Assembly: GCA_050008575.1 (NCBI GenBank)
Contig: JBEKMJ010000040.1
Span: forward strand, 7,494-71,493
Source of the DNA: Bog-159 sp050008575
GTDB taxonomy: Bacteria; Acidobacteriota; Terriglobia; Bryobacterales; Bryobacteraceae
Length of the DNA stretch: 64,000 nt
Direction: 5' to 3'
Numbering within the stretch: the stretch's first letter is position 1; each line of letters begins with the position of its first letter. Under the pieces are notes generated by a model, which was not told where the DNA came from, did not search any database, and saw nothing but the letters and a program-made list of their open reading frames with translations. This document shows, in pieces, positions 17,405-25,686 of the stretch. The position numbers and the translations under genes are program-made.

Positions 17405-18489
17405 CTCTGTGGCTGAACGATAATTTTCAACGATTCGGGACCGGGATGCAACGCTAAATCGAATCCTGAACGGATTTTAACGAGGGGCACGCGGTGGGAG
17501 ATGAGCTCTTCCACGGGCAAAGCCCCGCTGAAGACCAATTCCGCCGATTCTTTTTGCAAATCCACGGAAGCGCTATAGCATCCGAACAGACTGCGCTCGC
17601 CCACGCAGATCGCCGCGCCGGAAACCTCCACGCGCTCGGTTTCGGATGTTTGCGCAAACAATAAAATGCGCGCGCCCGGACGGGAGAAGCGAATGGCCTC
17701 GGCCACAATGCCGGGCACGGAAGCCGCCACGATCACCAGATCCGCGCCGCGTTGGTCCGTCAGCCGGCGGACCTCCGCCTCCACGTTGGTTTCGCGCGGA
17801 TCCCAGGCTTCCACTGCGCCACAACGGCGGGAAAGCTCGCGGCGCGTGGCGATGGTGTCGGTCGTTACAGTTGTTGCGCCGGTGCGCCGCAGCAGCATGG
17901 TAAACAGCAGGCCGATGGGTCCCTGGCCGATGACCACGGCCACTTCGCCGGGTTGCGGGGCGCACTGGACCACGGCCTTTAGACAGGTATTCACCGGCTC
18001 GACGAAACTGGCGCGTTCGAACGAAACACCATCCGGAATTCTCTCCACGCCATTTTCAACGATCCAATCCATAACCCGCACATACTGAGAGAAACCGCCG
18101 CCAGCGGGCTCAAATCCGGCAGTGACCCCGACCTTTTTGTAAACAGGGCACTGCGCATAGAGTTTCCGCCGGCAATAGAAGCAGTTCTTGCATGGAATAT
18201 GGTGAAAAACCACTACGCGATCGCCGGGCGCAAAGCGACACACGTCTCGCCCGGTGCGCACAACCACTCCTGCCGTCTCATGTCCATAGATGCGCGGGGG
18301 GGCCAGAAGGTTGTATTCGATTTTCTTCAGATCGGTGTGGCAGATGCCGCAAGCTTCCACACGCACCAGCATCTCGCCCGGCCCGATGTCCGGAATGGGC
18401 ACCTGCTCGACGGAGACGACACTCTGGCCTTTGTAAACAGCCGCGTGCATGGTGGGCGGGATACTCCAGTCAGAATCGGCAACCAGCAA
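17392..18489 (-). CDS. Zinc-dependent medium-chain dehydrogenase in the hopanoid operon (first copy)
   Basis: The 365-residue protein is a paralogue of its downstream neighbour. It carries ACGICHTDLKK, YGHETAGVV, the structural-zinc group CKNCFYCRRKLYAQC and the cofactor loop VVIGQGPIGL. It overlaps hpnG by 20 bases and the next dehydrogenase by 13, so the three must be made together. The two copies could form a heteromer or act in sequence. No family-specific motif identifies the substrate. Confidence 0.88.
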   Translation of the reverse strand: MLVADSDWSIPPTMHAAVYKGQSVVSVEQVPIPDIGPGEMLVRVEACGICHTDLKKIEYNLLAPPRIYGHETAGVVVRTGRDVCRFAPGDRVVVFHHIPCKNCFYCRRKLYAQCPVYKKVGVTAGFEPAGGGFSQYVRVMDWIVENGVERIPDGVSFERASFVEPVNTCLKAVVQCAPQPGEVAVVIGQGPIGLLFTMLLRRTGATTVTTDTIATRRELSRRCGAVEAWDPRETNVEAEVRRLTDQRGADLVIVAASVPGIVAEAIRFSRPGARILLFAQTSETERVEVSGAAICVGERSLFGCYSASVDLQKESAELVFSGALPVEELISHRVPLVKIRSGFDLALHPGPESLKIIVQPQRWTQ

Positions 18490-19177
18490 TGAATTCTCCT
18501 AATGTGCGCGTAGCGATGCGGCAGAAACGGCGCAGCCGGAACAACTCCGGGAACGCTTTTCCGGGATTTCCCAATGCAGACGTTAAAAGGCTTATTGTAG
18601 CGAAATGCCCGTCGGAACGCAGAGCCTTGTTGAAATCGTTAACAAAGCCCTGGCCGGCCGTGTCCGTGACGGACCGTACACAAAACAGGGGGACCCGGTG
18701 CGCGGCGGCGAATTGGGCAAGGCCGCCGGCTTCCATTTCCACAGCGGATGCCCCGGCGGCCCGCAGGAGGGCCTTTTCGGCGGTGGTCTGCGCCACGTGA
18801 TCGATGGAGGCCAACACGCCTGTCGCGTGCCGGGTCTCGGATTGGGGCAGGCGGACGTCGAACCGGCGGCCGGCGGCATCCACTGCCGTGGCCACGAAGA
18901 CATCGCCGATTTCGAGCGCCGGATCCAGCGCGCCACAGAATCCCATACTCACGATCGCTTCCGGCCGGCACGCCGCACAGGCGGCTGCAGCGGCCCTGCC
19001 GGCATGCGCCGCGCCCGCGCCATTCGCCACCATCCACAACCGCCGGCCGGCGCAAACGCCCGACCGCGCCCAGTAGACCGGCCACGCCAGCTTGCGTACG
19101 CCGGAACAAAACCGCAGGAGCCCGTCGAACTCGCGAGGTTCGGCGGCGACTAACAATATCCGTTGGCCTGAAACCAT
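18470..19177 (-). CDS. hpnG: Hopanoid-associated nucleoside phosphorylase HpnG
   Basis: The 235-residue protein is a purine nucleoside phosphorylase-fold enzyme: LLVAAEPREFDGL, VANGAGAAHAGRA, SMGFCGALDPALEIGDVFVA, and the active-site segment AVEMEAGGLAQFA with VRSVTDTA. In hopanoid producers HpnG removes adenine from adenosylhopane, giving ribosylhopane. It overlaps hpnA by 28 bases. Confidence 0.87.
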   Translation of the reverse strand: MVSGQRILLVAAEPREFDGLLRFCSGVRKLAWPVYWARSGVCAGRRLWMVANGAGAAHAGRAAAAACAACRPEAIVSMGFCGALDPALEIGDVFVATAVDAAGRRFDVRLPQSETRHATGVLASIDHVAQTTAEKALLRAAGASAVEMEAGGLAQFAAAHRVPLFCVRSVTDTAGQGFVNDFNKALRSDGHFATISLLTSALGNPGKAFPELFRLRRFCRIATRTLGEFIAGCRF

Positions 19178-20118
19178 TCCACCGCCCGGCGCAGCGCGCC
19201 TTCCGCGGGACCGGGTGCGAAGCCCAACTCGCGCGCGGCCTTGGCGTGCGATACGAACATTTTCTTACGGGCCATGCGGACGGCGTCGAGCGGCGCCCGC
19301 GGCGGCTTTCCGGTGACGCCGGCCCACGCGGTGGTGACCACCCCCGCGGCATACGCGACCGCGTAGGGCAACTGCACGGTGGGCGCCGGGCGGCCGGTGA
19401 TGGCGGCCAGTTTCGCCAGGATCTGCAGGAGCGTCAGATTTTCCGATCCCAGAATATAGCGTTCGCCGGGGCGGCCATGCTCGCAGGCCAGAAGCTGCCC
19501 GATGGCTACATCGCGCGCATCCACCACGTTCAAGCCGGTGTCGATAAAAGCGGGCATGTCTCCTTTCAAGAAATCCAGAACGATCTTGCCGGTGGGGGTC
19601 GGCTTAATATCATGATCCCCGATGGGCGCCGTAGGATTCACAATCACTACGGGCAGTCCAAAAGCCGCGAGTGCCACGGCGCAACGCTCGGCTAGAAACT
19701 TGGAACGTTTGTAGGCGCCTTTCATCTCATCCAGGGAGACGGGGCAATCTTCGTCGCCTTCCCCGTCCTTTGGCACGCCGATGCAGCCTACCGTGCTGGT
19801 GTAGACCACGCGGTCCACACCGGCTTTGCGGGACGCCTCCAATACATGACGTGTGCCGTCGATGTTGGAGTCATAGATCTCTCTGGGGTCGGCGGCCCAT
19901 AGCCGGTAATCGGCGGCTACGTGAAAGACGAGACCGCAGCCGGCCACGGCGCGTTCGACCGACGCTGCATCGCGCAAATCTCCGGGCGCCGGTTCCACAT
20001 CCAACTCGCGTACTTTGCGGCGGACGAACGCCCTTACTCGATGCCCGCGCTCGATCAGGAGCCGGGCTACATGCCAGCCCAGGAAACCCGATGCGCCGGT
20101 TACCAGGGTGGGCTTCAT
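19150..20118 (-). CDS. hpnA: Hopanoid-associated sugar epimerase HpnA
   Basis: A 322-residue NAD(P)-dependent extended short-chain dehydrogenase with GASGFLGWHVARLL at the N-terminus, VVYTSTVGCIG, and the catalytic YKRSK. HpnA is widespread in hopanoid operons; its exact reaction is not settled. An array of two stem-loops separates it from hpnH upstream. Confidence 0.9.
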   Translation of the reverse strand: MKPTLVTGASGFLGWHVARLLIERGHRVRAFVRRKVRELDVEPAPGDLRDAASVERAVAGCGLVFHVAADYRLWAADPREIYDSNIDGTRHVLEASRKAGVDRVVYTSTVGCIGVPKDGEGDEDCPVSLDEMKGAYKRSKFLAERCAVALAAFGLPVVIVNPTAPIGDHDIKPTPTGKIVLDFLKGDMPAFIDTGLNVVDARDVAIGQLLACEHGRPGERYILGSENLTLLQILAKLAAITGRPAPTVQLPYAVAYAAGVVTTAWAGVTGKPPRAPLDAVRMARKKMFVSHAKAARELGFAPGPAEGALRRAVEWFQANGYC

Positions 20119-20127
20119 TTAGTGAGA

Positions 20128-20170
20128 GCGGGGCCTGGAGGCCCCGCGCAGGACTAGAGTCCTGCCCCAC
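20128..20170. repeat. Double stem-loop between hpnH and hpnA
   Basis: GCGGGGCC-tgga-GGCCCCGC and GCAGGACT-ag-AGTCCTGC, ending CCCCAC. It lies inside a transcription unit and may tune the ratio of hpnH to the downstream genes. Confidence 0.92.
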
Positions 20171-20195
20171 GAGCTGCAGCATTGCAGTGGTGGCG

Positions 20196-21308
20196 TCATT
20201 TTAGGGCCCAGGTTAGCATTTTCAGGCTGTCGGCCAGGCTGGCGGTGAGGCCCAGCGCCGCGGAGGGTTCGAAGCCGCAATGCATCATGCAATGTTCGCA
20301 GCGCGGATCGTTGCCCGGACCGTAGTTTTCCCAGGGCGTCTCGGTCATCAGCCCTTCGAAGGTCTTGTAGTGACCGTCGGTGATGAGGTAGCACGGGCCT
20401 TTCCAGCCTTTGATGTTGTAGGTGGGCGTGCCCCAGGCGGTACATGGAAGCTCGCGCGTGCCTTTCAGATAATCGAGGTACAGCGGGGTTTGCTTGATAT
20501 AGAACCTTGCGGCAAGCCGGTCGATATCCTGGAATTTCTCGCGGATGTCGTCGCGGGTCATGAATATTTCACGGTCGTTGACGGCGGAATATCCGTAGGC
20601 CGGAGCCATCTGGTGGCCGTCCAGGTGGAACTGCTCCAGGTACTCGAACAGCGCCGCGATTTCCTGCATGTCGGTTTCTTTGTAGATGGTGGTGTTGGTG
20701 CACACCATGAAACCGGCGGCCTTGGCGGCTTTGATACCCTCGATGGCTTCGCGGAAAACGCCTTCGCGCTCCACGCAGATGTCGTGCGTCTTTTCCATGC
20801 CATCCAGGTGGACGTTGAAGAAGAAGCGCTTGTCCGGCTTGAATTCGTGAAGCCGCTTCACGATGAACATGCCGTTGGTGCACAGGTAAATATTCTTGTT
20901 GCGCCGCAGGATGCCGGCTACCAGCTCGCCGATTTGCGGATACATCATGGGCTCGCCGCCGCAGATGGAAACCATGGGCGCGCCACATTCGTCGACGGCC
21001 GCCAGGCATTCTTCAAGCGGCACGCGCTCGGTAATGGTGGACTCGTACTCGCGGATGCGGCCGCAGCCGGTGCAGGTGAGGTTGCAGGCGTGCAGCGGTT
21101 CCAGCATCATCACCAAGGGGAAGCGCTTGCGGAGCATGGGATGCGGCTGGCGATTGGCGCGATCGGCTGGTACGCCATGGATGATGCGGAACGGGTTCGA
21201 TGTGTCCGGCGCGGCGGCTACGTCTTTTTGCCATTCCGGGCGGGGACGGAGGCGGTTTTTGAATATGTATCCGGCCATGCCGGCGGTCATGGATAGGGGA
21301 AATCTCAT
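20196..21308 (-). CDS. hpnH: Adenosylhopane synthase HpnH (radical SAM)
   Basis: The 370-residue radical SAM enzyme adds a 5'-deoxyadenosyl group to diploptene. The 4Fe-4S motif is C75NLTC79TGC82, followed by SICGGEPMMYPQI; the C-terminal cysteine cluster is CEHCMMHCGFEPSAAL. The N-terminus and length fit HpnH. It overlaps the cyclase gene by ATGA. Confidence 0.94.
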   Translation of the reverse strand: MRFPLSMTAGMAGYIFKNRLRPRPEWQKDVAAAPDTSNPFRIIHGVPADRANRQPHPMLRKRFPLVMMLEPLHACNLTCTGCGRIREYESTITERVPLEECLAAVDECGAPMVSICGGEPMMYPQIGELVAGILRRNKNIYLCTNGMFIVKRLHEFKPDKRFFFNVHLDGMEKTHDICVEREGVFREAIEGIKAAKAAGFMVCTNTTIYKETDMQEIAALFEYLEQFHLDGHQMAPAYGYSAVNDREIFMTRDDIREKFQDIDRLAARFYIKQTPLYLDYLKGTRELPCTAWGTPTYNIKGWKGPCYLITDGHYKTFEGLMTETPWENYGPGNDPRCEHCMMHCGFEPSAALGLTASLADSLKMLTWALK

Positions 21309-23290
21309 AAGTTAGTCCAGGAGGCGGCCTGCGAGGCCGCCGCAGGCTGCGAGCCTGCCCCACGTATGAATTCGGATAGGGCGATTAGCGGGAAGTATAG
21401 ACGGTAGTAATGATAGTTCAGGTAGAAGACTCGCGGGAAGCCGGTGCCGGTAGCTAGTTCTTCATCCCAGCCGCCGTCGGACCGCTGGGTGACCAACAGG
21501 TATTCGATGCCGTGGTGCACGCTGAGGCTGTTGGTGTCGCCGCCGGCGATCAGGCCCATTAATGCCCAGGCGGTTTGGGAGGGCGTGCTTTCGGCCGGCA
21601 CGAAGCCGCCTTGGTCGTAGCTGGCGCAACTCTCGCCCCAGCCGCCGTCGGCGTTCTGAATAGAACGCAACCATTCGCCGGCGCGCAGGATGGGGGCTTC
21701 GCGGTCGTCGTATTGGGCGGCGCGCAGTCCGCGCAGCGCGAAGCAAGTGCCATAGATGTATGCGACGCCCCAGCGGCCGTACCAGCTTCCATCCGGCTGC
21801 TGGTTGCGCAGCAGAAAATCGACGCCGCGTTTAACGGCCGGATGCGAGCCGGCCAAGGCGTGTGCACCCAAAGCTTCCATCACGCGGCCGGTAATATCCG
21901 GGCAGGAAGGATCGAGCATGGCGTTGTGGTCCGCGAACGGGACGGCGTTGAGGAACTGCCAGTTGTTGTCCACGTCGAAGGCCGCCCAACCGCCGTCGGA
22001 GCCCTGCATATCGAGAATCCAGTTGAGGGCGCGGCGATGGCAGGCCTTTTGGGCGGCAGGGTCCGATGCCTGGGCCCGGCTTAGCGCCAGCAGGATCATG
22101 GCGGTGTCGTCGATATCGGGATAGTGATCGTTGCGGAAGAAGAATCCCCAGCCGGAGGGCTCTGTTTTCGGGCGTTTGACGGACCAGTCGCCTTTGACGC
22201 GGACTTCTTTGGAGAGGATCCAGTCGGCGGCGCGCTGCAAGGAGCCGGACTCAAGTCCGGCGCGGGCTGAAGCCCGCCCCCCAAATTCGCCGAGGGCGAA
22301 GCCGGCGATGGCGGTGTCCCAGATCGGAGAGAAGCAGGGTTGGAACAGGAATCGCTCGCCGTCGTCGATCATGAGCCGCTCGAACTGGTAGCGGGCTTCC
22401 TGGCTGGCGGGGTGATCCGGTGGATAGCCGAGAACGTCGAGCGCCATGATGGCGTACATCATGGGCGGATAGATGGCGCCCAGGCCGTCGGAGTTCTCGC
22501 AGCGCGCGAGCATCCACTCCGCGGCGGCTTTCAGGGCCTTGCGCCGCAGCGTGCGGGAACCGTGTTTCTCCCAGAATTTCAGAAAACGATCGACGCTGAG
22601 GAAGAAATTTCGCCAGGTGAAAAAACCCTCGCTGGGCTGGAATGCGGGACTGACACCCGGTTTGTAAAGCTCGTCGAGGTTGAAACCGGCGGGTACCGGG
22701 CGGCGCGGATTGCTGGAGTGCACGATGGCCAGCGAAACCACGATGGCGCGTGTCCATGCCGACATCTGGTAGATGAAATTTCCCGGCAGAAACATAACCT
22801 CCGGCGGGATGGAGGGGGTATACTGCCGCGGATACATGTCGAACAGGCTGAGGTTGATCTTGACGTAGCTGTTGGCGGCCTGAATGCCGCCAAGTTCGAG
22901 GATGCGCTGGCGGGCGTGCGCCAGGCGCGCATCGTCGAGCGGCAGGCCGGCCACCTTCAGCGCGAAGTAGGCTTTCACCGTGGCGCTGATCTCCGACGGC
23001 CCTTTGACATAGATATTGAAGCCGCCATCCGGGAGCTGCCGCGCCAGAATCGAGTTGACGGCCTTGTCGATGAGGGCGCGCGTGGGCGGATTCCAGACGC
23101 CGGCTTGCGGTGGGTGCATCCAAAGCTGCAACAGGATGTAATCGGATTCCAGCGTGGTGTCGGCGGTGAGATCGGCGCACCAATATCCGTCGGAATCCTG
23201 CAAGGCCAAGAGCCGATCCGCGGCACGGCGAGAGGCCCGCGCGGCGGTCGAAGCCAGAGTTTCTTGTGCGAAAGCGGTTGATGTGCTCAT
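21305..23290 (-). CDS. shc: Squalene-hopene cyclase
   Basis: This 661-residue triterpene cyclase converts squalene to hopene and hopanol. The protonating motif PDIDDTAM is at about residue 390, and QW repeats such as GGWAAFDVDNNW, QPDGSWYGRWGV and GGWGESC are present. Two dispersed repeats lie inside the frame. One (22241-22282) encodes GGRASARAGLESGS just before LQRAADWILSKEV, a position where other cyclases have a short loop. The other (21321-21363) supplies the C-terminal AGSQPAAASQAA. The first gene product on the hopanoid branch, it lies 10 bases after ispH. Confidence 0.95.
   Translation of the reverse strand: MSTSTAFAQETLASTAARASRRAADRLLALQDSDGYWCADLTADTTLESDYILLQLWMHPPQAGVWNPPTRALIDKAVNSILARQLPDGGFNIYVKGPSEISATVKAYFALKVAGLPLDDARLAHARQRILELGGIQAANSYVKINLSLFDMYPRQYTPSIPPEVMFLPGNFIYQMSAWTRAIVVSLAIVHSSNPRRPVPAGFNLDELYKPGVSPAFQPSEGFFTWRNFFLSVDRFLKFWEKHGSRTLRRKALKAAAEWMLARCENSDGLGAIYPPMMYAIMALDVLGYPPDHPASQEARYQFERLMIDDGERFLFQPCFSPIWDTAIAGFALGEFGGRASARAGLESGSLQRAADWILSKEVRVKGDWSVKRPKTEPSGWGFFFRNDHYPDIDDTAMILLALSRAQASDPAAQKACHRRALNWILDMQGSDGGWAAFDVDNNWQFLNAVPFADHNAMLDPSCPDITGRVMEALGAHALAGSHPAVKRGVDFLLRNQQPDGSWYGRWGVAYIYGTCFALRGLRAAQYDDREAPILRAGEWLRSIQNADGGWGESCASYDQGGFVPAESTPSQTAWALMGLIAGGDTNSLSVHHGIEYLLVTQRSDGGWDEELATGTGFPRVFYLNYHYYRLYFPLIALSEFIRGAGSQPAAASQAASWTNL
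21321..21363. repeat. Double stem-loop in the last codons of shc
   Basis: Same unit as at 14522-14563 (GGCGGCCT-gcg-AGGCCGCC, GCAGGCT-gcg-AGCCTGC, CCCAC), read through as the C-terminus of the cyclase 13 bases before the hpnH start. Confidence 0.92.
22241..22282. repeat. Double stem-loop inserted in frame inside shc
   Basis: GCCGGACT-ca-AGTCCGGC (22244-22261) and GCGGGCT-ga-AGCCCGC (22262-22277) followed by a C run. Nearly identical to the unit at 62941-62984 in ligD. Confidence 0.93.
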
Positions 23291-23300
23291 CGTGCGGAAA

Positions 23301-24293
23301 TCATTGTGAAAGCAGGGTTAATCCCGGAGCCGCGCGAGTCAGCTCGGGTGGCAGGGAGAAGCGCACGTCTTCGTCGATCAACTCCACTTCTTCCAGCCGG
23401 TGAAAGCCTTGGCCCCACAGGAATCCGACCAGGTCCTCCACCAGATGTTCCGGCGCGGAGGCTCCCGCGGTGACCGCCACATTACGAACGCCGTTCAGCC
23501 AGGCGATATCGACTTCGCCATAATCGTTAACCAAGTGAGATCGCACGCCGGCGTTGGCGCTGACCTCGACCAGCCGCTTGGAATTGGAACTGTTCTGCGA
23601 ACCCACCACCAGCAGCAAGTCGCAATATTGAGCCACCCCTTTGACCGCCATCTGGCGGTTTTCGGTGGCGTAACAGATGTCCTGGGCGGGGGGCCCTTCG
23701 ATCAGGGGAAAACGTTCCTTGAGACGTAGAATGATGTCGCGCGTTTCGTCCAGGCTCAGCGTAGTTTGAGTGAGATAACGGACGCGCGTGGGATCGGGCA
23801 GTGCGAGGCGGTCGACATCCTCGACGGTTTCGACCAGGTAGCTGGATTCAGGCGCCTCGCCGAGAGTCCCGATGACTTCGTCGTGATGGCTGTGGCCGAT
23901 GAGCACGATGCTGTAACCGTCGCGCGCGAAACGCACCGCCTCGAGATGGACTTTGGTGACCAGCGGGCAAGTGGCGTCGATGATCTCCAGTCGCCGCGCG
24001 GCCGCTTCGCGGCGCACTTCCGGGGCCACGCCGTGCGCGCTGAAAATAGCGCGGGCGCCGGTGGGTACTTCGCCGATCTCCTCCACGAAGATGGCGCCGG
24101 CTTGGCGCAACTCGTCCACCACGTGCTTGTTGTGCACGATTTCCTTGCGCACGTAAACCGGCGGACCATAGAGATCGAGCGCGATCTTCACCACATCGAT
24201 GGCGCGCACGACACCGGCGCAGAATCCGCGCGGCTTTAGCAGATACACCTTCTTTTCCGAGCCGGGATTGGCGGCGATGGGTTTCAATGGCAT
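23301..24293 (-). CDS. ispH: 4-hydroxy-3-methylbut-2-enyl diphosphate reductase
   Basis: IspH makes isopentenyl and dimethylallyl diphosphate in the last step of the MEP pathway. The three iron-sulfur cysteines lie in KPRGFCAGVVRAI, DATCPLVTK and DICYATENRQ, with VGSQNSSNSKRL near the end. The ATG at 24293 (330 residues) is chosen; a TTG at 24323 would sit on the -10 box. Being first in the operon it couples isoprenoid supply to hopanoid synthesis. Confidence 0.94.
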   Translation of the reverse strand: MPLKPIAANPGSEKKVYLLKPRGFCAGVVRAIDVVKIALDLYGPPVYVRKEIVHNKHVVDELRQAGAIFVEEIGEVPTGARAIFSAHGVAPEVRREAAARRLEIIDATCPLVTKVHLEAVRFARDGYSIVLIGHSHHDEVIGTLGEAPESSYLVETVEDVDRLALPDPTRVRYLTQTTLSLDETRDIILRLKERFPLIEGPPAQDICYATENRQMAVKGVAQYCDLLLVVGSQNSSNSKRLVEVSANAGVRSHLVNDYGEVDIAWLNGVRNVAVTAGASAPEHLVEDLVGFLWGQGFHRLEEVELIDEDVRFSLPPELTRAAPGLTLLSQ

Positions 24294-24322
24294 GTTGACG
24301 TGTACGGGCGTTGAATTAACCA

Positions 24323-24328
24323 ATTATA
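24323..24328 (-). promoter_or_regulatory. -10 box (TATAAT) of the ispH-hopanoid operon
   Basis: TATAAT on the minus strand, 29 bases before the ispH ATG. A good -35 is not evident. Confidence 0.5.
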
Positions 24329-24780
24329 ACAGGCGCGGTCCGGCGCATACGGGCATACAACATAGATTCACCTGGCGGCCAGAACGATCCAAACGCCGGC
24401 CACCAAATCGGCGATCCGCGGGCGATCCAGCAAAGCGAGCCTGGGCTGCGGGAAAAGCTGGTTTGGCCGCCGATGGAACGCCGCTAAGACAAAGAGCAAG
24501 TGATTTGTTTTCAGTGTTCTTTGGCTTCGGCCCCCATATTCTTGGGTTTGAATGGTAATTCCGCGTGGATTTTCAGGGGGGGCTTTTCTAGCGGTAACAT
24601 TGTTACATCGGCGCCCTGGGACCAAACATCCGGATTTCAAGGACCCGCCCCTGACCGTACTCAGGACGAGCTTAGCACGGCGGCGGTTAGGGGCCGGGGA
24701 CCGGTCGTGGCCGAACTCTTGTTTTCAAACGGTTGGCGGTGTGCTGCGGGGTGTCATCAAGATGGGTTTAAACTGGGCTG
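24329..24780. other. Gene-free gap between ispH and ogt, with a GTAAC palindrome
   Basis: No supported gene. The clearest signal is the 13-base palindrome GTAAC-att-GTTAC at 24594-24606. A short minus-strand frame (24368-24640) ends in a hydrophobic stretch but has no recognisable domain. Confidence 0.5.
24594..24606. promoter_or_regulatory. Palindromic operator-like site GTAACATTGTTAC
   Basis: Perfect dyad with 5-base arms, alone in the gap between ispH and ogt. The half-site resembles the GTAACC element repeated at 32812-32888, but one base differs. Confidence 0.35.
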
Positions 24781-25263
24781 ATGCTGGAATGGCGCCGTTT
24801 TGAAACTGCCGGCGAGTTTGCCTTCGGCGTGGTGGCATCGGAGGCGGGCATTCGTGCGATAGAGTTGAATGGGGTGGCCGAACTGCCTGGGTGCGAGTGC
24901 GAGTCCAACCCTATGCTGCAGGAAGCGATCGAACAACTGCGTGCGTATTTTGCCGGCGAATTGCGGGACTTCGATCTGACCCTGGACATGCAGGGCACCG
25001 AATTTCAAAGGCGCGTGTGGGGCGAATTGATGAACATACCCTACGGCGAGACGCGCAGCTACAGTTTCGTGGCGAACACGATCGGCGCGCCCAAGGCGGT
25101 GCGGGCGGTGGGGGCAGCCAACGGGAGGAACCCGATCCCAATTGTGGTGCCGTGCCATCGCGTGATCGGCGCGGGCGGATCGCTGGTGGGATATGGGGGC
25201 GGATTGCCGCTCAAACGTTTCCTGTTGGATCTGGAAGCGCGGCATGCGCATTTGTTTGGGTAA
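24781..25263 (+). CDS. ogt: Methylated-DNA--protein-cysteine methyltransferase
   Basis: The 160-residue repair protein takes alkyl groups from O6-alkylguanine onto its own cysteine. The active site is PIVVPCHRVIGAGGSLVGYGGG, preceded by the helix-turn-helix segment FQRRVWGELMNIPYGETRSY. Length matches Ogt. It is followed at once by gene remnants. Confidence 0.94.
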   Translation: MLEWRRFETAGEFAFGVVASEAGIRAIELNGVAELPGCECESNPMLQEAIEQLRAYFAGELRDFDLTLDMQGTEFQRRVWGELMNIPYGETRSYSFVANTIGAPKAVRAVGAANGRNPIPIVVPCHRVIGAGGSLVGYGGGLPLKRFLLDLEARHAHLFG

Positions 25264-25455
25264 GCAATACCGCGATCCTCTCCAGCGCCTTCGCCGCGGC
25301 TGCGCTGCCGCTCGCCGGCATCGGGCTGTTCGGCCCGATGTCATACACAGTCACGCGCCGCACTCGCGAGATCGGGATCCGCATGGCGCTCGGATCGCAG
25401 CCCGGCGCCATCCTGCGCATGATATGGCGCGATACGGTGCTGCAGGCACTCGGCG
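25264..25455 (+). pseudogene. Remnant of an ADOP permease C-terminal end
   Basis: In the plus strand the frame reads LPLAGIGLFGPMSYTVTRRT then REIGIRMALGSQPGAILRM, the final FtsX unit of an ADOP permease, beginning without a start and breaking off near 25445. It lacks the closing VDPxxALRYE. It abuts a DinB remnant running the other way. Confidence 0.8.
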
Positions 25456-25598
25456 ATCGACCAATTGCGCAGGTCCGGGCGCCAATTGAATTGCGACTCC
25501 GCCAGGCCGTCGACGAGTTCGATGGCCTCCGTTTTCATGGCGGCGAACTGGCGGGTGAGTTCGGCAAGTTCGGGAGTAAGCGACGACATGGTCAACAT
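25450..25598 (-). pseudogene. 5' remnant of a DinB-family gene
   Basis: From ATG 25589 or 25598 the minus strand encodes SSLTPELAELTRQFAAMKTE and ESQFNWRPDLRNWSIAECLQH, the first helix and the WSxAECLxH site of DinB proteins. The frame then enters antisense ADOP sequence. Only about 46 of ~160 residues remain. Confidence 0.75.
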
Positions 25599-25617
25599 AT
25601 GTTTATACCAAAACACC

Positions 25618-25682
25618 CGAGCTTCGCTCGCCGAACTAAGAGCGGGCCTACGAGGCCCGCGCAGGCTGCGAGCCTGCCCCAC
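25618..25682. repeat. Stem-loop array upstream of the DinB remnant
   Basis: CGAGC-ttc-GCTCG (25618-25630), GCGGGCCT-acg-AGGCCCGC (25642-25660) and GCAGGCT-gcg-AGCCTGC, ending CCCAC next to the amylase stop. Confidence 0.92.
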
Positions 25683-25686
25683 GACG

